DNA of 64,000 nucleotides, from assembly GCA_018608405.1 (NCBI GenBank), contig JABAZP010000005.1:124001-188000 (forward strand), in the 5' to 3' direction. A program made the translations under genes and the position numbers. Of the stretch, positions 55,625-63,824 are shown in pieces. The stretch comes from Flavobacteriales bacterium (GTDB lineage Bacteria > Bacteroidota > Bacteroidia > Flavobacteriales_E > Vicingaceae). Each line of letters opens with the position of its first letter. The first letter of the stretch is position 1. The notes beneath the pieces are model-generated. The model was given only the letters and a program-made list of their open reading frames with translations. It had not been told where the DNA came from and searched no databases.

Positions 55625-56911
55625 TTGAAAAAACACACGATTAAAATTGTAGCTTTTGCTTTACTTGCTTTTTTAGCAGGTTCAAGATTAACTGCTCAGA
55701 ATACAGTAAATGCGCAGCAACCGCAAACAGAAGCACCGTTAAATACGATAACCACTGCAGTGCCTTTCCTACTAATTTCACCTGACTCTAGGGCAGGTGC
55801 ATTGGGTGATGCTGGAGTTTCTACCTCACCTGATTTGAGTTCTATTCACTGGAATGTGGCAAAGTCTGCGTTTATTGAGGGCAATATGGGGTTCTCATTA
55901 AGTTACTCACCTTGGCTCAGAAATTTAGTTGGAGACATTAGTTTAGCCTATTTAACTGGGTTTTATAAATTAGATAGGAGGTCAACCGTAAGTGGTTCCT
56001 TACGTTATTTTTCTTTAGGAGATATTACGTTTACAGATATCAATGGGAATGTAATTGGCAATTTCAGGCCTAACGAGTTTGCTGTAGATGTAGGATATGG
56101 GTTGCAATTGTCTCGACAGTTTTCTTTTGGAATGGCGTTGCGCTATATCAATTCTAATTTAACCAATGGTGTAAATGTAAATGGCACGGACACAAGAGCA
56201 GCGCAGTCTGTTGCGGCAGATGTTTCTGCTTACTGGTTTAAAGATGACTTAAAAATTTCTGAATACGATGCAACACTAAGAGCTGGGATTAATATCTCCA
56301 ATCTAGGTGCAAAAATGTCTTATTCAGACAATGACGAGAATGACTTTCTACCTTCTAATTTGCGACTTGGGTCTTCTTTACAATTAGACTTTGATGATTA
56401 TAATTCGATGACTTTTATTGTTGAGGCCAATAAGTTATTGGTGCCATCGCCACCTACCTATTTAATAGACTCAACTGGAACTGTGGTAATTGATCCTGCA
56501 GGAAACCCTGTGGTAGTTTCAGGAAGAGACCCGAATGTGAGTATTGCTAGTGGTGTTTTTGGCTCATTTGGTGATGCGCCGGGTGTTGTTACGGCTGTGA
56601 ATAACGATGGTTCAGGTGCTGTTATTGAAGAAGGTAGTAGACTAAGAGAAGAGCTAAGTGAAGTGACTTTGTCTGCCGGTATTGAATATTGGTACGACAA
56701 GCAGGTGGCAGTGCGATTGGGGTATTTCTATGAAAACCCTTTAAAAGGGAATCGAAGGTATTTAACTGCTGGTGTTGGTTTTAAATTAAGTGTTTTCCAG
56801 TTTGATGCATCTTATTTAATCGGAAATGCTCAAACAAATCCTCTTGCGGGTTCTGTCCGTTTCTCACTAGGGTTTAGTTTCGATGATTTCGCCAGCCAAA
56901 ACAAGGACTAA
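55625..56911 (+). CDS. porV: T9SS outer-membrane protein PorV (LptO)
   Basis: From the TTG at 55625 the product has 428 residues with a signal peptide (KKHTIKIVAFALLAFLAG) ending LTAQ. An in-frame TTG at 55592 overlaps the promoter and adds a poor N-terminus. TAVPFLLISPDSRAGALGDAGVSTSPDLSS is the PorV signature. The remainder is an outer-membrane beta-barrel related to FadL. PorV binds the sorting tail of cargo and carries it from the translocon to PorU. It lies 62 bp after porU, matching the Flavobacterium gene order. Confidence 0.94.
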   Translation: MKKHTIKIVAFALLAFLAGSRLTAQNTVNAQQPQTEAPLNTITTAVPFLLISPDSRAGALGDAGVSTSPDLSSIHWNVAKSAFIEGNMGFSLSYSPWLRNLVGDISLAYLTGFYKLDRRSTVSGSLRYFSLGDITFTDINGNVIGNFRPNEFAVDVGYGLQLSRQFSFGMALRYINSNLTNGVNVNGTDTRAAQSVAADVSAYWFKDDLKISEYDATLRAGINISNLGAKMSYSDNDENDFLPSNLRLGSSLQLDFDDYNSMTFIVEANKLLVPSPPTYLIDSTGTVVIDPAGNPVVVSGRDPNVSIASGVFGSFGDAPGVVTAVNNDGSGAVIEEGSRLREELSEVTLSAGIEYWYDKQVAVRLGYFYENPLKGNRRYLTAGVGFKLSVFQFDASYLIGNAQTNPLAGSVRFSLGFSFDDFASQNKD

Positions 56912-56913
56912 TA

Positions 56914-57393
56914 GTGAAAGTTAGAGTAGGATTCGGGTTCGATGTACACCAATTAGCTGATGGGGAAGATTTTATTTTAGGTGGAATTCACATTCCTCAC
57001 AGTAAAGGGACTTTTGGGCATTCTGATGCAGATGTCCTCATACACACCATTTGCGATGCATTGTTAGGTGCAGCTAATCTCAGAGATATAGGATTTCATT
57101 TTCCACCTAGCGACAACCAATACAAAGGGATTGACAGTAAAATACTGTTGAGAGATGTGGTAAAAATCTTAGCTGAAAAAGGCTATAAAATTTCTAACAT
57201 CGACTCTACTGTTGCTTTAGAGCAGCCTAAAATTAACCCACACATTCCAGCCATGAAAAAAGTTTTGGCCAAATGCATGGGTATAGATGAAGACGATTTG
57301 TCTATTAAGGCAACCACAACTGAACGATTGGGTTTTGAAGGCAGACAAGAAGGTGTTTCGGCCTATGCTACCGTTCTAATCTATAAAGATTAG
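56914..57393 (+). CDS. ispF: 2-C-methyl-D-erythritol 2,4-cyclodiphosphate synthase
   Basis: The product has 159 residues from a GTG start 2 nt after the porV stop. GFGFDVHQL supplies the Asp and His metal ligands, IPHSKGTFGHSDADVLIHTICDAL the third His and family signature, and IKATTTERLGFEGRQEG the CDP-binding end. It makes the cyclic diphosphate of the MEP isoprenoid pathway. No other MEP genes are nearby. Its tight coupling to porV is unusual and probably just reflects operon packing. Confidence 0.97.
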   Translation: MKVRVGFGFDVHQLADGEDFILGGIHIPHSKGTFGHSDADVLIHTICDALLGAANLRDIGFHFPPSDNQYKGIDSKILLRDVVKILAEKGYKISNIDSTVALEQPKINPHIPAMKKVLAKCMGIDEDDLSIKATTTERLGFEGRQEGVSAYATVLIYKD

Positions 57394-57447
57394 TTCCTCT
57401 TCGCCTATTCCTGTTCAATTGTTTATCTTGTACATAAAGTGTTTTTT

Positions 57448-57939
57448 ATGAAGGAAAATCAAAATATATCAATTCAATACACCTCTTATTCTCATTACTC
57501 CGAGTTAGATAAAGCAGAACAAGAATTGTTAGAGAAAGCAGTTGAGTTATCCGCTGATGCTTATGCGCCCTACTCTGAATTTAATGTAGGCGCCGCTGTG
57601 TTGTTGAAAAATGGAAAAATTGTAGCAGGTTCTAATCAGGAGAACGCAGCTTATCCATCTGGGTTATGTGCCGAGCGAGTTGCCTTATTTTCAGCTTCTG
57701 CTAATCATAGGAACGAGGTAATGCAGACCATTGCTATCTACGCAGCTTCAGAAACTACAGCTCAAAAACAGATTTCACCTTGTGGTTCTTGCCGTCAAGT
57801 TATGGTTGAATATGAGGTAAAACAATACAGTAATCTTAAGGTTTTATTGATGAATTCAAGCAAAGAGGTTTGGGAGTTTAATAGCTGCAAAGATTTACTC
57901 CCGTTAGCCTTTGATGCAACAGCGTTGAAAAAGCAGTAA
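57448..57939 (+). CDS. cdd: Cytidine deaminase
   Basis: From the ATG at 57448 the product has 163 residues; an in-frame GTG at 57439 adds only three residues. APYSEFNVGAAVLLKNG is the family start. The catalytic Glu and first zinc Cys are in GLCAERVALFSA and the other two Cys in SPCGSCRQVMVE. It deaminates cytidine and deoxycytidine in pyrimidine salvage, alongside tdk elsewhere in this window. Placement between the porUV and pdh genes recurs in Flavobacteria. Confidence 0.96.
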   Translation: MKENQNISIQYTSYSHYSELDKAEQELLEKAVELSADAYAPYSEFNVGAAVLLKNGKIVAGSNQENAAYPSGLCAERVALFSASANHRNEVMQTIAIYAASETTAQKQISPCGSCRQVMVEYEVKQYSNLKVLLMNSSKEVWEFNSCKDLLPLAFDATALKKQ

Positions 57940-57966
57940 GAAAGTAAAAAACAAACCTTTTTATAC

Positions 57967-57974
57967 TAAATTTG
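57967..57974 (+). promoter_or_regulatory. -7 element upstream of pdhA
   Basis: TAAATTTG matches TAnnTTTG and lies 22 nt before the pdhA ATG. No -33 box is clear. Confidence 0.5.
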
Positions 57975-57996
57975 TCAACCACATTTTTGAGCGACT

Positions 57997-59034
57997 ATGG
58001 CAACAAAAACTACAACAAAGAAGGCGAAGACAAGCGCCAAGAAAGGAGAGAAATTCGATAAGGCAACGTACATGAAATGGTACGAATCAATGCTTTTAAT
58101 GCGAAAATTTGAGGAGAAAGCTGGTCAGCTTTACATTCAGCAAAAAATTCGTGGATTTTGTCACCTATATATCGGACAAGAGGCGTTAGTTGCAGGAGCT
58201 ATTTCAGCTACTAAGCCAACTGATAATTACATCACTGCATATAGAGACCATGCACATCCAATTGGATTAGGAATGGATCCTAAATACGTTATGGCCGAAT
58301 TGTACGGTAAAGAAACTGGTTGCACTAAAGGAAAAGGTGGATCGATGCACATGTTTAGCAAGGAATTAAACTTTTTTGGTGGTCATGGAATTGTTGGTGG
58401 TCAAATACCAATGGGAGCAGGTATTGCTTTCGCAGATAAGTACAAAGGAAATGATAATGTAACACTTTGTTACATGGGTGACGGAGCAGTTCGTCAAGGT
58501 GCATTTCACGAAGCGTTAAATATGGCTATGTTTTGGAAGTTACCGGTGATTTTCATTATTGAAAATAATAACTATGCCATGGGAACTGCTGTAGATCGTG
58601 TTTCTAATGTTACCAACTTAAACATATTGGCTGAAGGGTATGAAATGCCAAACGAGCAAGTAGATGGTATGGCATGCGAACCTGTTCACAATGCGATAGA
58701 AAGAGCTGTAACAAGAGCGAGAAAAGGAGATGGACCAACATTGCTTGAAATGAGAACGTACCGTTATAAAGGTCATTCAATGTCAGACCCTGCAAAATAC
58801 CGTACAAAGGAAGAATTAGAAGAGTACAAAACATTGGACCCAATAGAGAATGCGCTTCGGGTAATAAAGAAAAAGAAATACGCTACCGATTCTGAATTGA
58901 AAGACATCCAGGATAAGCTAAAAGCACAAGTTCAGGAATCCATTAATTTTGCAGAAGAATCCGATTATCCTGATGCTTCAGAATTGTATACAGATGTGTA
59001 CGTTCAAGAAGACTACCCATACATTAAAGACTAA
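57997..59034 (+). CDS. pdhA: Pyruvate dehydrogenase E1 component, alpha subunit
   Basis: The product has 345 residues. A Lys-rich N-terminal extension of about 20 residues precedes the E1-alpha domain. RGFCHLYIGQEA and GHGIVGGQIPMGAG are family motifs. The thiamine diphosphate site runs from GDGAVRQGAFHEALNMA near residue 162 to the NNNYAMGT about 28 residues on. TYRYKGHSMSDPAKYR carries the regulatory-loop region. The E1-beta gene is not present here; the next gene is the E2 component, an arrangement seen in other Flavobacteria. Confidence 0.96.
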   Translation: MATKTTTKKAKTSAKKGEKFDKATYMKWYESMLLMRKFEEKAGQLYIQQKIRGFCHLYIGQEALVAGAISATKPTDNYITAYRDHAHPIGLGMDPKYVMAELYGKETGCTKGKGGSMHMFSKELNFFGGHGIVGGQIPMGAGIAFADKYKGNDNVTLCYMGDGAVRQGAFHEALNMAMFWKLPVIFIIENNNYAMGTAVDRVSNVTNLNILAEGYEMPNEQVDGMACEPVHNAIERAVTRARKGDGPTLLEMRTYRYKGHSMSDPAKYRTKEELEEYKTLDPIENALRVIKKKKYATDSELKDIQDKLKAQVQESINFAEESDYPDASELYTDVYVQEDYPYIKD

Positions 59035-59055
59035 AACCAAAAACAAGATTTTGTT

Positions 59056-60693
59056 ATGGCTGAAATAATTAAAATGCCCAAATTGAGCGACACCATGGAA
59101 GAAGGTGTTGTTGCAACATGGCATAAAAAAGTAGGAGATACTGTTGAAGACGGCGAATTGTTGGCCGATATTGAAACGGATAAGGCGACTATGGAGTTCG
59201 AATCCTTTCAATCTGGTGTGATTTTATATCATGGAGTGAATGAAGGAGAAACAGCAGCCGTAGATTCTATTTTAGCAATTGTTGGTGAAAAGGGCGAAGA
59301 CTATTCTTCATTGGTTGAAGAAAATAAATCCAATTCGAAACCAGAGGAAAAGAAGGAAGAGTCGAAAGACAGCAATGATTCATCTAAAACTGAAACGATA
59401 TCTTCCGAGAATAAGATAGATACGTCAGATGTAAACGCAGTCATTATTAAAATGCCAAAGTTGAGTGACACCATGACTGAAGGAACGGTAGCTTCTTGGG
59501 TAAAGAGTGTAGGCGATTCTGTAGAGTCAGGAGAGATCTTGGCAGAAATAGAAACCGACAAGGCGACGATGGAATTCGAGTCTTTTGAAGACGGTGAGTT
59601 GCTTTATCAAGGTGTAAAAGCAGGTGAATCTGCAGCGGTTGATGCTATCTTAGGAATCATAGGTGAGAAGGGAGCAGATTATCAAAAATTGATTGATGCT
59701 GTTGACGCAAAGGGAAGTTCTTCAGATGAATCGAAAGAGGAAACCCCAAAAGAAGAAAAAACTGCAAACGACGAACCGAAAAAAGAAAGCTCAAGCCAGC
59801 CTAGTGCTCCTAAAGCTCAATTGAATTCTGATGGAAGAGTGAAGATTTCACCGTTGGCTCAGCGTTTAGCGGACGAAAAAAACATTGATATTTCTACCCT
59901 TGACGGATCAGGAGATGGCGGTAGAATTATCAAAAGAGATATTGAGAACTATAAACCGTCGGCTCAGCCGAAGGCTGCAGGAAGTGTTTCTGCTCAAGCA
60001 CCTGCGGGAGTTGAGAGCTTTGAAGATACTCCAGTTTCTCAAATGAGAAAAGTAATTGCAAAGCGATTGGGAGAGAGTAAGTTTACTGCGCCGCACTTCT
60101 ACTTGACCATTGACATAGATATGGACCAGGCGATTGCTGCACGTAAAGCGATTAACGAATTGCCAGATGTTAAAGTATCTTTTAATGATTTGGTGATTAA
60201 GTCTGCTGCTGCTGCACTAAAAAAGCATCCTGCTATTAATTCTTCTTGGTTGGGCGATAAGATTAGAACCTATTCTCATATTCACATGGGAGTTGCCGTC
60301 GCTGTAGATGAAGGCTTAGTTGTTCCTGTAGTTAAAAATGCAGATACGAAACAGCTTTCTCAAATAACCGCTGAGGTGAGAGATTTTGCAGGAAGAGCAA
60401 GAGAAAAGAAAATTCAACCCAACGAAATGGAAGGAAGTACTTTCTCTATTTCTAATTTGGGAATGTTTGGAATCGAAGAATTTACTGCTATTATTAACCC
60501 TCCAAACGCTTGCATTATGGCCATTGGAGCCATTCGTCAAGAGCCAGTGGTGAAAGATGGTGAAATAGTAGTTGGTAATAGAATGAAAGTTACCTTGTCT
60601 TGTGATCACAGAGTGGTGGACGGAGCAAAAGGTTCTGAATTCTTAAATACCTTCAAGACTTTCATGCAAAACCCGGTTACTATTTTAGGATAG
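59056..60693 (+). CDS. pdhC: Dihydrolipoamide acetyltransferase (pyruvate dehydrogenase E2)
   Basis: The product has 545 residues. Two lipoyl domains (about 1-80 and 130-210) each carry ETDKATMEFESF with the lipoylated Lys; they are very similar and separated by a Ser/Glu/Lys linker. A peripheral subunit-binding domain (KISPLAQRLADEKNID) lies near 260. The acyltransferase domain starts near 320 and ends with the catalytic LSCDHRVVDGAKG. It transfers the acetyl group to CoA. It lies 21 bp after pdhA and a strong terminator follows. Confidence 0.97.
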   Translation: MAEIIKMPKLSDTMEEGVVATWHKKVGDTVEDGELLADIETDKATMEFESFQSGVILYHGVNEGETAAVDSILAIVGEKGEDYSSLVEENKSNSKPEEKKEESKDSNDSSKTETISSENKIDTSDVNAVIIKMPKLSDTMTEGTVASWVKSVGDSVESGEILAEIETDKATMEFESFEDGELLYQGVKAGESAAVDAILGIIGEKGADYQKLIDAVDAKGSSSDESKEETPKEEKTANDEPKKESSSQPSAPKAQLNSDGRVKISPLAQRLADEKNIDISTLDGSGDGGRIIKRDIENYKPSAQPKAAGSVSAQAPAGVESFEDTPVSQMRKVIAKRLGESKFTAPHFYLTIDIDMDQAIAARKAINELPDVKVSFNDLVIKSAAAALKKHPAINSSWLGDKIRTYSHIHMGVAVAVDEGLVVPVVKNADTKQLSQITAEVRDFAGRAREKKIQPNEMEGSTFSISNLGMFGIEEFTAIINPPNACIMAIGAIRQEPVVKDGEIVVGNRMKVTLSCDHRVVDGAKGSEFLNTFKTFMQNPVTILG

Positions 60694-60713
60694 TACTTTT
60701 TAAATAAAATTGT

Positions 60714-60749
60714 AAAGCCCCTTCCAATCCCGTTGGAAGGGGCTTTTTT
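60714..60749 (+). terminator. Terminator of pdhA-pdhC
   Basis: AAAGCCCCTTCCAA / TTGGAAGGGGCTTT forms a 14-bp stem with a 5-nt loop and six or more T residues. It lies about 20 bp past the pdhC stop. Confidence 0.92.
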
Positions 60750-60850
60750 GTGTTTAAAATAATTAATTTAATTTCCGCTAGTTATAGGTATGATTTTAAC
60801 AAAAATTAGTATGATTAAACAACCTTGACTTTGCAGTTTTTAATAGACAA

Positions 60851-61312
60851 ATGATTTCCATTTATCAAAACGGAAAATCGGCGAACCCTGCAGATTTGCC
60901 GAAAGCTGCTGTTGAGAAGTTGCAATACAACAATGGCTCTAAAGGAGACGAGGCAGAGGCCTTATTTGCTTTATTGAACGATGAGTTTAAGCACCACCCA
61001 GTTGTAAAGAAGAGAAGGAGATATCAGTACCAAAATTCCTCAGAAGAAGGAATTAATGTTTTAAGTAAGTTCTCTATTTTCCCAAACCCCAGCAACGGAA
61101 TGGCAAGCATAGTATATGAATTGGAAGGCGATAAAAATGCAACACTACAAGTGTTTGATGTAAGTGGCAGGTTGGTGAAAACACAAACATTAGCCACCCA
61201 AGCAGAACGACAGCAAATAGATATCAGCTATTTAAATAACGGAATCTATCATTTTTCAGTAACTTTAAATCAAGAACGCTTGTTTAACGGAAAAATGGTA
61301 ATAACCAAATAA
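60851..61312 (+). pseudogene. Headless T9SS sorting-domain ORF (fragment of a larger gene)
   Basis: The frame codes 153 residues. The last 80 or so are a T9SS type A sorting tail (FSIFPNPSNGMASIVYELEG, then LQVFDVSGRLVKT and NNGIYHFSVTLNQERLFNGKMVITK). The first 70 residues are charged and include KKRRRYQYQN; there is no signal peptide, which any T9SS substrate needs. It is therefore most likely the surviving 3' end of a longer cargo gene. A stand-alone expressed protein cannot be excluded. Confidence 0.65.
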
Positions 61313-61383
61313 TTTTTAATTGCTAGTGGGCAAAAGCCGACAAATCAACCTAGTCAAGTAACACTGAAAGTAGGAATAACTAA

Positions 61384-62821
61384 ATGAAGCATATAATTTC
61401 TATCATCTGTATTTTATTCTACTTATGATTTTAACAATGGGTCAGATGGGGGGTTTAGAATTTTAGAATCAACAAACAGTCTTACTATTTTTGGCAGGAA
61501 AACTTCAGGCACTAGGGGAAGTAAAGCCTTAAAAATAGATAGCACTGGAATTATCGTATATCACAGAAATTATTCTTTTGTAAACAACCCCTCTTTTGAA
61601 GGAGGGATTAAGTTTTATAACAACTATTTGGGATTTGGGGCTAAATATAATCCAATAGAAGGCGCAGCTGATGGATATTTGCTGGTAATCGATAATCTTG
61701 GAGATACAGTTAAAACAATTTTTTCAAATTTAGCCTTCAACGACCGCATTCACGATTTGCATCTCAAAGCAGACAGCACCTTCATAGCATATGGCTTTTA
61801 TACCGATACTATCCCTGCGGAGAGAAAACCTTACATAGCAAACATTGATACTGCGGGCAATGTTTTGTGGTTTAAAACATATAGCAAATTAAACCACGAT
61901 GCAGAGATTAAGAATATGCAGCCTGTGCCTGGAGGAGGTTATGTTTTTAGCGGCACAGAAGAAGAAAGCCCCAATGGCCACACCGATTTATTTCTAACCA
62001 AAGTAGACAGTATTGGTAATTTGGTTTGGAAACAATATTATAACGAACCGTTAAGCCAGAAAAAAGGTCATGTGGAGGTGCTGCAAGACGGCAACCTTGC
62101 ACTTTTTGGTACAGGTTATCATCCGCAAGGGGCGTAAAGAGCCATCTTAAAAATAAACGGTAGTACTGGTAATTTAATTTGGCGCCTGAAGCACGGTATC
62201 ATCAATTTAGATGAAGGATATAATGTTGGAAAAGAATTACCTAATGGCAATTTTGTTTGTGCAGGCTCAAGTATTCGAATATATAATGGAATGCAGGTAG
62301 ACGATATCAAACTAACCATGCTAGATAGTGCAGGAAATTTATTATGGAGTAAAGATTACAATTACCATTGTTTAGGAATTAACGAATACGTTAAGGATTT
62401 AATCATCACTTCAGACGGAGGTTTCGCTATGACCGGTTTTATATTAAACGCCCCAGGTGGCACAAGAAATGATGTATTTGTGCTAAAAACAGACACTAAT
62501 GGGTTAATAACAAGCCTTAATTCAGGTTTTAGAGAAGTTACTCCCGACATGAGGGCTTACCCTAACCCAACAAAAGATATTGTGAATATTCCGTATGTGG
62601 AAGGTTTGGAGCAAATAGAACTTTATGATATGGGAGGGAATTTGCTTCAAGATTTCGTCGACTTCGACTCCCCGCCAAAGGTCGGGCAAGCTGCTCAGTT
62701 TGACAAAAGCATTGAAAGTGTGAACAAAATTAACCTCTTCAACTATGATGCAGGGATTTACTTCTTAAAATTAAGTATGAAAAACGGAGAGGTGTTTACA
62801 AAGAAGGTGATTAAACAGTAA
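61384..62821 (+). pseudogene. T9SS cargo pseudogene: frameshift after the signal peptide and internal stop
   Basis: An ATG at 61384 starts a signal peptide (KHIISIICILFY) that ends in TGA at 61426. In the next frame, sequence opening near 61412 (TYDFNNGSDGGFRILEST) runs open to a TAA at 62135, and the same frame then continues (RAILKINGSTGNLIWRLKHG) to 62821. The body has repeated GSxGNLxWxxxY beta-propeller-like units and ends in a T9SS sorting tail (MRAYPNPTKDIVNIPYVEGL). One +1 shift and one in-frame stop break a gene of about 475 codons. Sequencing error could explain either, but two lesions make decay more likely. Confidence 0.78.
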
Positions 62822-62822
62822 A

Positions 62823-63100
62823 CAGATTGCTTATTTCACTGTCGCTTCATCACAATGACTATATAAAAGACAGATTGCTTCCGTTAAGTTTCACAACGTT
62901 CGCAATGATAAATACGATAGTCATTGCGAAGGAGGCACGACTGTGGCAATCTTGTGATTAAAGAGCAGATTGTTCGTTCTGTTTCTCTTTACTCGCAATG
63001 ATTTTAAAATAAACAGATTGCTCCTTCCGCTGTCGCTTCATTACAATGGTGATTTAAAGAACCAGATTGCTTCGCTCTGTTGCACGTTGCTCGCAATGAC
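62823..63100. repeat. Cluster of six REP-like palindromic repeat units
   Basis: Units begin with CAGATTGC or CAGATTGTT and end with CGCAATGA or ACAATG. They lie at 62823-62859, 62871-62909, 62966-63001, 63014-63050 and 63063-63100; one inverted unit (starting GTCATTGCGA) is at 62920-62954. Each is 35-40 nt with inverted-repeat ends. They resemble the widespread bacterial 'CGCAATGAC' palindromic element. Units differ in sequence, so this is not a CRISPR array. The stretch has no gene. Confidence 0.82.
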
Positions 63101-63194
63101 AAATTGAAAAACCTGAAGGTTCCATTTAGCTGCGTTCGACTTCCATCCAACAAATTACACGAGTTCAACAACACAATAAAAGTGTAACAAGAAA

Positions 63195-63216
63195 CGCCGC
63201 TATTCTCACAGCGGCG
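63195..63216 (-). terminator. Terminator of the azurin-like gene
   Basis: On the minus strand CGCCGCT / AGCGGCG with an 8-nt loop is followed by TTTCTTGTT. It lies 27 bp past the stop. The T-tract is interrupted, so strength is uncertain. Confidence 0.65.
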
Positions 63217-63242
63217 CATTGCTTTATTAATCTATCCTTATG

Positions 63243-63761
63243 TTACTCTACGTTGAACCTTCCAATCATATTGGTATGGCCTGGGTAGGTACAAATGTAA
63301 TGGTACGAACCTTTTGCGGGAGCATCAAACTCGATGGTTAATGTTTCTCCCATTTTACTCATGGTTGTATTGGCGAATACTCTTTCGTCATTCGGTACAA
63401 AGTCTTTCTCTTTACCTGCCTTCATACCTGCAGTAGCGATTTCTGCTCCGCTACCCAATTCTACTAATACAAAGTTGTGAAACATTCCTTCAGCCGAACT
63501 TTTGTTTTCAAACGTTAATTTTACCCTTGAATTGGCAGGGACAAACAAGGCTTTTGGTTCAAAAGCTATTTCAGCCATAGTTTCTCCTAAGGCTGCTACT
63601 TTAATTTCTACTACCTCTTTTTCTTCTAACACTTCTTCAACCTCTTCTATTACCTCTTCAACTTTTTCTGCTGCAGGTTCCGCTTTTTTGGACTCTTTCT
63701 TTTCGTTTCCTCCGCAAGAAATTAATATGCCCAATCCTAATACTATAACTAACTTTTTCAT
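63243..63761 (-). CDS. Azurin/plastocyanin-type copper lipoprotein
   Basis: The product has 172 residues. The lipobox is LISC at about residue 16. A Glu/Lys/Val-rich linker follows (about 20-55). The cupredoxin domain includes VKLTFENKSSAEGMFHNFVLV with the first copper His, and YHYICTYPGHTNMIGRF with Cys, His and Met ligands in azurin order. The Met comes three residues after the second His, one fewer than in classical azurin. It is probably a membrane-anchored electron carrier facing the periplasm. It is divergent from the transglycosylase gene. Confidence 0.9.
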   Translation of the reverse strand: MKKLVIVLGLGILISCGGNEKKESKKAEPAAEKVEEVIEEVEEVLEEKEVVEIKVAALGETMAEIAFEPKALFVPANSRVKLTFENKSSAEGMFHNFVLVELGSGAEIATAGMKAGKEKDFVPNDERVFANTTMSKMGETLTIEFDAPAKGSYHYICTYPGHTNMIGRFNVE

Positions 63762-63824
63762 TTTTATGTTTTTATTTTTAGAACAGTTTGCGCTAACATT
63801 AGTTCAAAAAATTATCTTTAAACG

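Noticed and set aside
62823-63100. Possible CRISPR array from repeated 35-40 nt units
   Set aside because: Units vary in sequence, spacers are of irregular length, one unit is inverted and no cas genes are present. REP-like repeats explain it better.
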